Of a DNA stretch of 64,000 nucleotides, positions 45,228-53,917 are shown one piece after another. Source of the DNA: G963674665 sp964609625. GTDB taxonomy: Bacteria > Desulfobacterota > Desulfovibrionia > Desulfovibrionales > Desulfovibrionaceae. Numbering within the stretch: position 1 is the first letter of the stretch; each line of letters begins with the position of its first letter. The notes below the pieces were generated by a model. It had not been told where the DNA came from, did not search any database, and saw only the letters and a program-made list of their open reading frames with translations. Location: positions 35,937 through 99,936 of the forward strand of contig CAZSRS010000012.1 of assembly GCA_964609625.1 (NCBI GenBank), given 5' to 3'. The position numbers and the translations under genes are program-made.

Positions 45228-46112
45228 TCAGTCGATGAGCGCCGCGGCCTTGAGGATGTCGCGGAGTGCGGTATGGTTGGTCGGCAACAAGGGTACCAGG
45301 GGAAGTCGGAACTCGGCCGAGGGTATCTTCCCCATCATGGCCAGGGCGGTCTTCACGGGCACGGGGTTGGTTTCCAGGAACATGCCCCTGTTCAGGGGGG
45401 ACATCTTCAGGTGCAGTTCGAGGGCCTTTTCGTTTTCCTTCTGGAAAAAGGCCTTGCACATGCTGGCCATGAGTTCGGGCACGATGTTGGAGACCACGGA
45501 GATCACGCCGATGCCGCCGATGCTGAGCAGGGGCAGCACAGTGAAGTCGTCGCCGGAAAGGACCTGGAACTTTGGGCCGCAATACTCAACGATTTCGGAG
45601 ACCTGACTCAGGTTGGCGCTGGCCTCCTTCACGGCCACGACTTCGGGAATCTCCCTGGCCATGCGCGCCAGGGTCTTGGGCAACAGGTTGAGGCTGGTGC
45701 GGCCCGGGACGTTGTAGATGATCAGCGGCATGGGTGCGGCTTTGGCAATGGCACGGTAGTGTTCGACAAGCCCTTCCTGGCTGGGCTTGTTGTAGTATGG
45801 GGTCACCTGCAGGGAGGCGTCGGCGCCGGCTTTTTTCGCAAATTTGGTGAGCTCGATGGCCTCGCGGGTGTCGTTGCCGCCTGTGCCGGCGATCACGGGA
45901 ACCCGGCCTTTGGCCTGATCGATGCAAATCCTGATGACTTCGCAGTGCTCGTCGTGGGAGAGGGTGGCGGACTCGCCGGTGGTGCCGACCGAGACCAGGC
46001 CGTCGATGCCTTGCTCGATTTGCCACTCGATGAACCGGCGGTACGCCTCTTCATCCACGGCGCCGTTCTTGAACGGAGTGACCAACGCTGTGTAGGCGCC
46101 TCGGAATTCCAT
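45228..46112 (-). CDS. dapA: 4-hydroxy-tetrahydrodipicolinate synthase
   Basis: A 294-residue class I aldolase-type enzyme condensing pyruvate with aspartate semialdehyde in lysine/diaminopimelate synthesis. Catalytic Lys is in VVAVKEASANL, Tyr in LIIYNVPGRTSLNL, and the substrate-binding TTGESATL motif is present. SD AAGGAGG 6 nt upstream. It follows dapF by 32 nt, forming a dapF-dapA unit that supplies meso-diaminopimelate for peptidoglycan. Normal length. Confidence 0.96.
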   Translation of the reverse strand: MEFRGAYTALVTPFKNGAVDEEAYRRFIEWQIEQGIDGLVSVGTTGESATLSHDEHCEVIRICIDQAKGRVPVIAGTGGNDTREAIELTKFAKKAGADASLQVTPYYNKPSQEGLVEHYRAIAKAAPMPLIIYNVPGRTSLNLLPKTLARMAREIPEVVAVKEASANLSQVSEIVEYCGPKFQVLSGDDFTVLPLLSIGGIGVISVVSNIVPELMASMCKAFFQKENEKALELHLKMSPLNRGMFLETNPVPVKTALAMMGKIPSAEFRLPLVPLLPTNHTALRDILKAAALID

Positions 46113-46144
46113 TGCCGTCCTCCTTGTGCTGTGAGGGTGGAAGG

Positions 46145-47005
46145 TTATGATTGCCGGGTCTCTGCCTTGCAGAAAGGCAGTCCCATGGCCGCGGGATTGA
46201 TAACGCCGACGTAAACCGATACGGCCTTGCCGCTCAGGTATGCGCCGTCCTGTTCCAGGGAGACGCCGAGGGTTTCTCCACCACTAGTTGTGACATCAAC
46301 CACGGTGTCGGTCAAGCCCAGGGCCTCGGCCAGGACCACCGACGCCACGGCGCCGGTGCCGCAGGCGTGGGTTTCACCTTCCACGCCACGCTCATAGGTG
46401 CGCAGAAAGAGGTGCTTCCTGTCCACAACCTGAACCAGGTTGACATTGGTTCCTGCCGGTTGGAACCGCTCATGGAAGCGCAAGGCAGGGCCCAGGGTCT
46501 TCAGATCCAGGGTCTTGACCTCAGGCGTGAAGAACGCCACGTGGGGCACTCCAGTGTCGACGAAATGTATCGTCAGGTTTTGTCCGGTCGCTGTGAGGTC
46601 CAAGTGCAGTCGCATATCCCTGGGGCTCGTGAGCTGTACCTTGACCATGTCCGGGCCGAGCATCCGGGCGTGGATGATGCCGGCGTCGGTGAGAAAGGCG
46701 TGTTCGGTCGGCGCCAGCCCTTGTTCCACCGCCAGGCGGGCCGCACAGCGCGATGCGTTACCGCACATGGCCGCGCGGGAGCCGTCGGCGTTGTAGAAAT
46801 GCCAGCGGTAGTGGATCTCATGGGACAATTCCGAGGGGGGCGATTCCAGGAAAATCAGCCCGTCGGCGCCCACACTGAAGGACCTGCGACAGATTTCCCT
46901 GGCCCAGTCGGCCATATGTTCGACGGCCAAGCCGAGTTCACGGTTGTCGATAAGTACGAAATCGTTGCCGCATCCGTGCATTTTGTGAAAGGTGACTGTC
47001 TGCAT
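46145..47005 (-). CDS. dapF: Diaminopimelate epimerase
   Basis: 286 residues. The two catalytic cysteines are in AMCGNASRCAARL and GETHACGTGAVAS, and the start MQTVTFHKMHGCGNDFVLID is the family N-terminus. It converts LL- to meso-diaminopimelate. ATG at 47005 is chosen because the longer frame (47122) lacks homology. It is the first gene of dapF-dapA. Upstream (47006-47221) is a gene-free stretch with a GGCCGGC/GCCGGCC hairpin. Confidence 0.95.
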   Translation of the reverse strand: MQTVTFHKMHGCGNDFVLIDNRELGLAVEHMADWAREICRRSFSVGADGLIFLESPPSELSHEIHYRWHFYNADGSRAAMCGNASRCAARLAVEQGLAPTEHAFLTDAGIIHARMLGPDMVKVQLTSPRDMRLHLDLTATGQNLTIHFVDTGVPHVAFFTPEVKTLDLKTLGPALRFHERFQPAGTNVNLVQVVDRKHLFLRTYERGVEGETHACGTGAVASVVLAEALGLTDTVVDVTTSGGETLGVSLEQDGAYLSGKAVSVYVGVINPAAMGLPFCKAETRQS

Positions 47006-47221
47006 TGAAGACCATGTCCCGGCCGGCCTGTACGCCGGCCCGCGCTGTGTGTCCTGTGCGACGTTGCGAACCATACCTCGTGCCATGATTCGGTCCCGGT
47101 TTTCTCGGTAACGCGGCGTCATGTTTGCTCTGTTTTGTCCTGGCGCCGGATACCAGATGTCCCTTGGTATGGGAAATCCGGTATGAACACCCCACTCTGC
47201 GACAAGGGGCGGAAAAAGGTG

Positions 47222-48145
47222 TCATTTATCCCGGAAAAGGGCGCGTACTGCCGGATCGTCCGGGATGCGTACATCGAGTTCCCGGAAGGTTTCGCTGATG
47301 GTCTCGGGGTTTTTCCATCGCCGTTCCTGGCCGGGCCAGGAGCGGATATCGAGGGTGAGCATATATTTGCCGTTGGTAAGGGAGCGGACCCAATAGGTGG
47401 CGCCTTGGGCCGCGAGTTGACCCCGCATGCCTTGTCCCGGACCGGTGCCGAGCAGGATGTCCAGGACCGGGGCGGCGTGCCCGAGATAGAACTCTTCGTT
47501 GGTCCGACCCCAGGAGCTGACGCCCACGAGCAGATCGACCTGGGAGCGAATGGACTCCGCCGCATTGACCACGGCCTGGACATCCTGTCGCGTGGCGGTG
47601 AAGTATTCCTCCGGTTCGGGGAAGAGCACGATGCCCACGCGTTTGCCCGCCACCGGGATGATGTCGGTTTGCGGGACTTCGGCCATGGTGCGGAAGGAAG
47701 CCGGCAGGTCGGGGCTGCCATGCCTGTTGAGCCAGTCCTGCTCTTCCGTGGTGATGTAGACGCGGTGGTAGTCGAGCATCTCGTAGGCCCGGATGAGGGG
47801 AGCCGCAAAGACAATGGACGGAGCGATGTCATAGGGATTGAAGGGTAGAAACTCATTCGGCCCGGCGAGGAACAGTTTGCCGGCGTTTCCTTGCTTGCGG
47901 ATGTCGGCGAACCAGGTGGCGCGTCTGGGCAGACCGCCCAGCGTCCGCCCCCCTCAGGTGGGGCAGGGTTCATAGTTGCCCTTGGTGGACCCGCAGTAGA
48001 CGATGGTCAAGACCGGAGCGCCGTCGGTGCGGGGGGCGTCCAGACCTGCGGAATCCGTGGAAGGAAGCGAACCCGTGGCGCAGCTGCACAGAGAAAAAAG
48101 AAGTGCGGCAAGCAGACAAAGGCGCCGCACCAGCCGGTTAGTCAT
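47222..48145 (-). CDS. UshA-like (seleno)protein with in-frame UGA
   Basis: 307 residues if the TGA at 47954-47956 is read as selenocysteine (residue 64). Signal sequence with LLFSLCSC, then VLTIVYCGSTKGNYEPCPT-U-GGRTLGGLPRRAT, aligning with the start of UshA-type 5'-nucleotidase domains (HTNDIHG...GGLARRAT), but the metal-binding Asp/His are missing. C61-P-T-U64 forms a CxxU redox motif. The frame is identical before and after the TGA and the downstream protein looks intact. A SECIS-like hairpin follows. Starts inside the HU gene stop (8-nt overlap). Redox or selenium-linked role inferred only. Confidence 0.8.
47925..47956 (-). promoter_or_regulatory. Bacterial SECIS element after the UGA
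   Basis: Minus strand: UGA, 12 nt, stem CTGGGC (6 bp), loop GGTCT, GCCCAG. The loop starts 18 nt after UGA and begins with GG, satisfying the bacterial rule (loop 16-37 nt away, G in the first two loop positions). The spacing and GGTCT loop equal those I remember for E. coli fdhF. Confidence 0.75.
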
Positions 48146-48413
48146 TGAGGAATTCCTTCAGTTCCTTTCCGGTGCGGAAAAAAGGCAGCCTCTTGGGCTG
48201 AACTTCCACGAGTTCACCGGTCTTGGGATTGCGGCCGGTGTAGCCGCCGTAGTTCTTCATCTTGAAGCTGCCGAAGCCGCGGATCTCCACGCGGTTGCCA
48301 TCCTGAAGGGATTCCTTGATGGAATCGATGAAGGTGTTCACCATCAGGGAGGACTCTTCCATGGAGATGTTGCTTTCCTCGGCCAGGGTAGCAATCAGCT
48401 CGCTTTTGTTCAT
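48138..48413 (-). CDS. HU/IHF-family DNA-binding protein
   Basis: 91 residues: helix-turn-helix dimer part (MNKSELIATLAEESNIS) and beta-arm with RNPKTGELVEV, the DNA-bending tip with conserved Pro. Sequence is intermediate between HU and IHF-beta (VEIRGFGSFKMKNYGGYTGRNP). It compacts and bends DNA. SD GGAG 6 nt upstream. The stop overlaps the start of the selenoprotein gene (ATGACTAA), implying translational coupling. A promoter match lies at 48480-48509. Confidence 0.92.
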   Translation of the reverse strand: MNKSELIATLAEESNISMEESSLMVNTFIDSIKESLQDGNRVEIRGFGSFKMKNYGGYTGRNPKTGELVEVQPKRLPFFRTGKELKEFLND

Positions 48414-48479
48414 GACGTACTCCGGGGTTACATTGGCGAAACGTGGCTGAGAAGCGCCTTATTCTGTCTGATGTAAATA

Positions 48480-48509
48480 ACCATGCCTAAAAACGGTGTT
48501 TTTCGTCAA
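48480..48509 (-). promoter_or_regulatory. Sigma-70-like promoter of the HU-selenoprotein unit
   Basis: Minus strand: -35 TTGACG (48504-48509), 18-bp spacer, -10 CATGGT (48480-48485), about 65 nt before the HU start. Confidence 0.4.
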
Positions 48510-48541
48510 GACCCTTTTGCATTTTTTCTGGAGAAAACGCA

Positions 48542-49363
48542 TCACTCCCTGTCCCAGGCCATTTCCAGAAGCAAGGGAAATTCATTCTGAATCTGCGGCA
48601 GGAGTTCCTTGCGCAGTTTCTGCAGTTTCAGGGCGATGGCGAAGATATCCTTGCCGGCGTTGGAGTTCGGCGAGAATTGCATCAGCGGTTTCTGGCGACG
48701 CACTGCTTCCACCACGGTCTTGTCGTGGCAAATACCGCCGAGAAATCGGATGTCCAGATCGAGAAATTTCTTGCAGGCTGCCGCCAGACGTTCAAATGTC
48801 TGCTTCTCCTCGGACCTGCTTTCGGCCATGTTCACCACCACGTAGAAGTCTCGGACATCGTGCTGCGTGCTGAGAACCTTCATCAGGGCGTAGCTGTCGG
48901 TGAGGGAGGTGGGTTCTGGTGTCACCACCACGATGCGCACTTTGCTCATGGTGGCGAAGGAGAGTACCGTGGGGTTGATACCGGCGCCCAGATCCAGGAA
49001 CAGGAAATCATAATTCTGGAACAGGGGGCGCAGTTTCTTGAACAACGAGTTGCGCATCTCGTCGTCCATGTCGATGAGTTCCGGTACGCCCGATGCCGCC
49101 GGCACGAAATCGAATCCACCCTTGGCCAAGGGTACGGTAACCTCCCGTGGGTCGATGTCCGAGTCCATGAGGTCCTGGAGGTTGTTGTCGGGCGCGATGC
49201 CAAGGAGCACGTCCAGATTGGCCAGACCGAGGTCGCAGTCGATGAGCAGGAGGGAGTGCTGTCCTTTGAATAGACAGTAGGAGAGATTCAGGGCGATGTT
49301 GGTCTTGCCCACGCCCCCCTTGCCGCTGAGTACGCTCACGCTGAGCGTTTTGTTGCCGGTCAT
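48542..49363 (-). CDS. MinD/ParA-family ATPase (FlhG-like)
   Basis: 273 residues with deviant Walker A SGKGGVGKTNIALNLS, switch I IDCDLGLANLDVLLG and DFLFLDLGAG. The GLANLDVLLG stretch is typical of FlhG/YlxH-type MinD relatives that count or place flagella and other polar structures. No FlhF or Min partner is nearby. SD GAGGAT. It is the last gene of a run corC-lnt-prfB-diguanylate cyclase-minD-like, beginning 16 nt after the cyclase stop. Confidence 0.85.
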   Translation of the reverse strand: MTGNKTLSVSVLSGKGGVGKTNIALNLSYCLFKGQHSLLLIDCDLGLANLDVLLGIAPDNNLQDLMDSDIDPREVTVPLAKGGFDFVPAASGVPELIDMDDEMRNSLFKKLRPLFQNYDFLFLDLGAGINPTVLSFATMSKVRIVVVTPEPTSLTDSYALMKVLSTQHDVRDFYVVVNMAESRSEEKQTFERLAAACKKFLDLDIRFLGGICHDKTVVEAVRRQKPLMQFSPNSNAGKDIFAIALKLQKLRKELLPQIQNEFPLLLEMAWDRE

Positions 49364-49378
49364 CTTCTATCCTCTTGG

Positions 49379-50260
49379 TTACTTGCTTCCAGTGAAGAGG
49401 AATTGCTTCTCTTCCGCGCGGACCATGGTGGCTTTCGGCAATTCCGCTTCCCTTGGAGCGCGCAGGACGGTGACGTTGTTCCTGCCCTTTTCCTTGGCCA
49501 GATAGAGTGCCTTGTCGGCCACGCGCATGAATTCACCCGTCTTGATGTGTACCTTGTGCCGGGTACAGGCCACGCCCGCGGAAAACGTCAGATGCAAGGG
49601 CTCGTCCACGCCAGAGCAACGGATGGGGGTCTCACGGAAGACGGCGAGCAAGCGCTCCAGCATGGACTGGGCCTTGTTGGGACCTGCGCCTGGCAGGATA
49701 AGGGCGAATTCCTCGCCTCCAAGCCGGGCCGCCAGGTCATAAGTGCGTTTGTTTTTGATCAGGGTGTCGGCCAGGGCCACCAGTACCTCGTCTCCGCAGG
49801 GATGACCATAACGGTCGTTGACCTGTTTGAAGTGGTCCATGTCAATGATCGCCAAACTGAGATAGACGCTGCCTCGCTCGGCGCGTTGCAATTCCAGCTT
49901 GAGGGCGCGCTCGAAGGCTCGGCGGTTGTGCAACTCGGTCAGAGGGTCGTGTTCGCTCTGGAAGGAGAGCGACTCAAGACGCTCCTGGATATGCAGGAGA
50001 TGGGGGTAGGCCTCGGCGTTGATAGGCAGGGCCAGCCACTGCTCGAACTCCGGGGTCAATGCGAGTTTCTGCCACTCTTCCAGGGGAAGATCACGGCAGA
50101 GTCTGGCAATGGCCACCACGCGCCGACCGGGGTTGGTGTCCTCGTCGTCCAGGCACTCCCGGCAGCCGAAATCGCGCAGCAGGCGTCCCAGGGCCTCCAT
50201 CTCACGGGCAAGTGCCTCGTGACTGGGGCAGATGCGGGTCTCATCCGTGTTGTAGGGCAT
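49379..50260 (-). CDS. Diguanylate cyclase (GGDEF)
   Basis: 293 residues, cytoplasmic. An N-terminal helical region of about 120 residues with several cysteines (DFGCRECLDDED) is followed by a complete GGDEF domain: DPLTELHNRRAFE, DMDHFKQVNDRYGH, the inhibitory RTYD site five residues before GGEEF, and FSAGVA. It should make c-di-GMP and be product-inhibited. ATG at 50260 overlaps the prfB stop by 20 nt; the longer frame to 50317 lies within prfB. The N-terminal region is not a sensor I can name. Confidence 0.87.
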   Translation of the reverse strand: MPYNTDETRICPSHEALAREMEALGRLLRDFGCRECLDDEDTNPGRRVVAIARLCRDLPLEEWQKLALTPEFEQWLALPINAEAYPHLLHIQERLESLSFQSEHDPLTELHNRRAFERALKLELQRAERGSVYLSLAIIDMDHFKQVNDRYGHPCGDEVLVALADTLIKNKRTYDLAARLGGEEFALILPGAGPNKAQSMLERLLAVFRETPIRCSGVDEPLHLTFSAGVACTRHKVHIKTGEFMRVADKALYLAKEKGRNNVTVLRAPREAELPKATMVRAEEKQFLFTGSK

Positions 50261-51357
50261 GTCGATAGAGCAGATACTCCCGGATGAAAGTGTCAATCTT
50301 GCCGTCGAGCACACCATCCACGTTGCCGACTTCCGCGCCCGAGCGGTGGTCCTTCACGAGGCGATAGGGTTGCAAGGTGTAGGTTCTGATTTGGCTGCCC
50401 CAGGCGATGGCGTCCTTGCCGGCGTACTGAGCCTGACGCTCCTCGGCGCGTTTCTTCAGTTCGCGCTCCAGGAGTCTGGCCTTGAGGATTTTCAGGGCTG
50501 TTTCCTTGTTGCGCAACTGGGATTTTTCGTTCTGGCACTGGACCGCGATATGCGTGGGCAGGTGGGTGATACGCACCGCGGAGCTGGTGGTGTTCACGCT
50601 CTGCCCCCCTGGACCGCTGGAGCGGAAGACATCGACGCGCAGGTCCTCTTCCCTGATCTCGATTTCGATCTCGTTTTCGATGTCGGGCAAGACATCCACC
50701 GAGGCAAAGGAGGTGTGCCGGCGTCCGGAGGAATCAAAGGGGGAGATGCGGATCAAACGGTGGATGCCGGTTTCCCCCCTGAGCAGGCCGAAGGCGTTGA
50801 GGCCTTCGATTTCCAGGGAAACGCTCTTGAGTCCTGCCTCGTCGCCGGGGAGGTAGTCGAGGATGGAGTGGGAGAAACCATGCTCTTCGGCCCAGCGACG
50901 GTACATGCGCAGGAGCATCTCGGCCCAGTCCTGGGCCTCGGTGCCGCCGGCGCCGGGGTGGATTTCCAGGATGGCCGAGGCCTTGTCCTCTGGTTCTTGG
51001 AGCAGCATCCGCATTTCGGCTTCCTGGAGTTTGTTCCGCAGGATGTCGATCTGTTCCTCCAGGGTGGTCAACACCTCTTCGGTGGGTTCCTCGCGGGCCA
51101 TGTCCATCCAGTCCATCAGGTCCTGCTTGGCCTTGAGCAACTTTTCCAGCCGCTCGATGTGTTCGGAGAGCTGGCTTTTCTCCTGGAGGATGGGCGTGAG
51201 CTTTTCCGGCGCGTCCCAGGCCCCTGGTTTGGAAAGTTCATTTTCTATGGCTTCCAGGCGTTGTTTGTCGCTCTGGAGGTCAAAGTCGCCTCCACAGGGA
51301 TTCGAATTGTTCCAAGAGGGGAGGGGTGAGTATTTTTAGATCAGAGAGCAGCAACAT
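50241..51357 (-). CDS. prfB: Peptide chain release factor 2 with programmed +1 frameshift
   Basis: Zero frame: ATG 51357 (SD GAGG) encodes MLLLSDLKILTPPLLEQFES-LWRRL and meets an in-frame TGA at 51280-51282. A +1 shift at CTT-TGA-C gives FDLQSDKQRLEAIENELS and the full RF2 to 50241. The slippery CTTTGA is preceded by SD-like GGAGG three bases away, the classical autoregulatory arrangement. GGQ is in SSGPGGQSVN and the UGA/UAA-recognising SPF in RISPFDSSG. RF2 terminates at UGA and UAA, so low RF2 promotes its own frameshift. Follows lnt after 51 nt. Confidence 0.95.
51280..51293 (-). promoter_or_regulatory. prfB programmed frameshift site
   Basis: GGAGGCGACTTTGA: internal SD, slippery CTT codon and in-frame TGA. 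Confidence 0.92.
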
Positions 51358-51408
51358 ATTGTAATGCCTCGCATTTAGGTGTTGTTGGGATGTGGTGTCC
51401 CGGTATTT

Positions 51409-52950
51409 TTATCCGATTCTGGGCCGTATAATGCGCCCCACAATGAGCAGGATCAGTGTCAAGCCGGCCAGGAGGTAGTTTATCACGTAATACAGCCGAT
51501 GGTACACGCTTTTTTCGGTATGCAGCCCGACGGTCGCGGCTACCGCGCGGGATTCGAAAAGGCCTATGTCGGCGAGGATTTCCCCCCTGGGGGTGCTGAG
51601 CGCCGAGATCCCCGTGCTGGTGGAGCGGACCAGACCGCGATGTTGCTCCACTGCCCGCAGCAGGGCAAGTGAAAGGTGTTGGGCCGCGGCCGAGGATCGT
51701 CCATACCATGCGTCGTTGGAGATGTTCACCAGCAGGTTGGCACCTTGCGCCACGCGTGCCTGGGCTAGCTCGGGAAAGATGGCCTCGTAGCAGATCAGCA
51801 CTCCCAGGGCAAGGTTGCCGATGTGCAGCGGGGCGCTGTTGCTCCCCTTGCGGAAGTCACCGATTCCCTGGACAAGTTTGTCCAGAAACGTGAGATACTC
51901 CGCAAAGGGGACGTATTCGCCGAAGGGCACGAGGTGTTCCTTGTCGTAATGCCCCACTGGCAGGCCTTTGTCGTCGAATAGAAACGCCCTGTTGAAGAGG
52001 TGATGGCTTTTTTTGTTCGGGGTCAGTTCATAGGCCGGGGCGCCGCTGAGCAAGGGCACGGAAAGATCCCGAACCAGTCGTTGAATCTGTCTCGATCCGG
52101 GCTTGTCATCCTGTAGGAAGAACGGCATGGCCGTTTCGGGCCAGACCACGAGGGACAAGGGGGGATCGAACTGCGTCGCGGCCAGGGTGGTGGTCAAGTT
52201 GCTGTACTTTTGGACGGTATTCTCGATGAATGCCTGATCCCATTTCACGGACTGATCGATGTTGCCCTGGACCACACCCGCGGCAACCGTGGCGGTTGGG
52301 GTGAGGGGCTTGGAGAAAACGTAGGCACCATAGACCGGCGGCAGGGCCAGCAAGGCCGCGCCCAGGATCAACGCCAGGGCGTGGGGGCCGTCCGGAGCCA
52401 CGAAGCGGGCCAGGAGCCAGGCGGCGACCACCAGGAACGCCCCCAGTCCCAGGGAACCGACCACTGACACGGCTTGGATCCAGGATGGCCAGAAGGAAAA
52501 CGCCGCAGCCAGGGCCAGCCATGGAAATCCGGTGAAGATCCATCCTCGCAGCAGTTCCAATGCCCCCCAGAGTACACCGGCGTAGAGAGCCTGCAACGGC
52601 CACGGCAAGCGCCCCTTGGTGAGATGCAGGCCCAGGGTGAAGAGGCCTGTGAACAGGCCCAGGACCATGCTCAGGAGCATGGGGCAAGGGGCGGCGAGTA
52701 TCCAAGGCAGGAAGCCGTAGTTGTGCACCGGCAGGGCCACCCAGTAGAGGCAGGCGGTAAAGGCCAGGGATCCGGTGAGCCAACCCAGTGTGAAGGCCTG
52801 GCGCGGACCCGTGGCCCGTGCCGCAAGGATGCAGAGCCCGGCTGGAAAGAGCAATACGACCGGAGGCACGTGCAGCAGGGGGTTGGGATGACCGAACCAG
52901 GCGCCGCCGACAGCCAGAACAATAGTGACGAATGTAGTGAAGATACCCAC
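51409..52950 (-). CDS. lnt: Apolipoprotein N-acyltransferase
   Basis: 513 residues in the inner membrane: about seven or eight N-terminal helices, then a nitrilase-type periplasmic domain and a final TM helix (LLAGLTLILLIVGRI). Catalytic Glu is in VVWPETAMPF (about 274), Lys in YDKEHLVPFGEY (about 335) and Cys in GVLICYEAIFPE (about 384). It adds the third acyl chain to lipoproteins. GTG at 52950 has SD AAGGA 5 nt upstream and gives the family length; the open frame to 53100 overlaps corC. corC-lnt adjacency matches ybeX-lnt of E. coli. Confidence 0.92.
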   Translation of the reverse strand: MGIFTTFVTIVLAVGGAWFGHPNPLLHVPPVVLLFPAGLCILAARATGPRQAFTLGWLTGSLAFTACLYWVALPVHNYGFLPWILAAPCPMLLSMVLGLFTGLFTLGLHLTKGRLPWPLQALYAGVLWGALELLRGWIFTGFPWLALAAAFSFWPSWIQAVSVVGSLGLGAFLVVAAWLLARFVAPDGPHALALILGAALLALPPVYGAYVFSKPLTPTATVAAGVVQGNIDQSVKWDQAFIENTVQKYSNLTTTLAATQFDPPLSLVVWPETAMPFFLQDDKPGSRQIQRLVRDLSVPLLSGAPAYELTPNKKSHHLFNRAFLFDDKGLPVGHYDKEHLVPFGEYVPFAEYLTFLDKLVQGIGDFRKGSNSAPLHIGNLALGVLICYEAIFPELAQARVAQGANLLVNISNDAWYGRSSAAAQHLSLALLRAVEQHRGLVRSTSTGISALSTPRGEILADIGLFESRAVAATVGLHTEKSVYHRLYYVINYLLAGLTLILLIVGRIIRPRIG

Positions 52951-52967
52951 GGGATCCTTCGACCAGT

Positions 52968-53798
52968 TTATGGTGACGGCGGCAAGGGATGGATCAGAAT
53001 GCTGCGGACCTGTTTGGCGTCGGCATCCTTGATGGTGAAGCGGTGTCCGGCCAAGGAAAAAGTCTCTCCAATTGAGGGGACTCGGCCGGCCAGCTCGCAA
53101 AGATAGCCTCCCACGGTTTCCACCTGCTCCGAATCCAGCCCGAGATGGAGGTCTTCTTCCAGGTCCGAGAGCAGGGTCCGGCCCGAGACCAGCACATCTC
53201 CATTCTCCAGTGTCTCGATGTCCGCAGGTCGCGGGGTGTCGTATTCGTCCTCTATCTCTCCAACGATCTCCTCGAGCACGTCCTCGAAGGTGACCAGTCC
53301 GGAGGTGCCGCCGTATTCGTCCAGGGCGATGGCCATATGGATCTTGCGGGTCCTGAATTCCTGCAGCAGGTCGAGGACGTTGTTGGTCTCGGGTATGTAG
53401 AAGGTCTTACGCATGACGTCAGTCACCCGCCTGGACTCGTTCCCTTCGTGCAGCAAGGCCTTGAGCAGGTCCTTGGCATGCACGATGCCTACGATGTTGT
53501 CCTTGTTGTTCTTGAAAATCGGGAGCCTGGAGTGGCCTGATTCGATGAGTAGACGGGCGACGTCCTCAAGGTCGTCGTCAACCTCGGCGCAGACGATATC
53601 CGGCCTGGGAACGATAATGTCCTGCACTCGTTTTCTTCCCAGCCTGAGTACGTTACGCAGCATCAGTACCTCTTCGGGGTTGAGTTCGCCCTCTTCCTGG
53701 GCGTCGCGAATGGCCTCCTCGATGGGTTGTTCCTGCTTGTGGCCGAACAACCAGCCAAGCAGAGGCCAGGATTTACTGTCCGATCCCTCGTCCAACAC
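52968..53798 (-). CDS. corC: CorC/HlyC-type CBS-domain protein
   Basis: 276 residues without TM segments: N-terminal linker (WPLLGWLFGHKQEQPIEEAI), a CBS pair (about 60-185, VQDIIVPRPDIV and ALDEYGGTSGLVTFEDVLEE) and a C-terminal CorC_HlyC transporter-associated domain (TVGGYLCELAGRVPSIGE). Linked to magnesium/cobalt efflux or membrane homeostasis. GTG at 53798 has SD GGAGG and is preferred over the 53855 frame. Operon with lnt (17-nt gap). Confidence 0.88.
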   Translation of the reverse strand: MLDEGSDSKSWPLLGWLFGHKQEQPIEEAIRDAQEEGELNPEEVLMLRNVLRLGRKRVQDIIVPRPDIVCAEVDDDLEDVARLLIESGHSRLPIFKNNKDNIVGIVHAKDLLKALLHEGNESRRVTDVMRKTFYIPETNNVLDLLQEFRTRKIHMAIALDEYGGTSGLVTFEDVLEEIVGEIEDEYDTPRPADIETLENGDVLVSGRTLLSDLEEDLHLGLDSEQVETVGGYLCELAGRVPSIGETFSLAGHRFTIKDADAKQVRSILIHPLPPSP

Positions 53799-53917
53799 CG
53801 CACCTCCTCGTTGATGGCGCTGTACGTCGATGTCCGTGGGCCGGGATCCGGCCACGGCAATTATTTATCCAAATCCAGCCACGGCTTGCAAGCCTCGCCG
53901 CCACGACCGCGTATGCA

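Noticed and set aside
47222..48145. Interpretation of the UshA-like gene as a pseudogene with a nonsense codon
   Set aside because: The frame is intact on both sides, only one stop occurs, it is TGA, it makes a CxxU motif and is followed by a SECIS-like hairpin.
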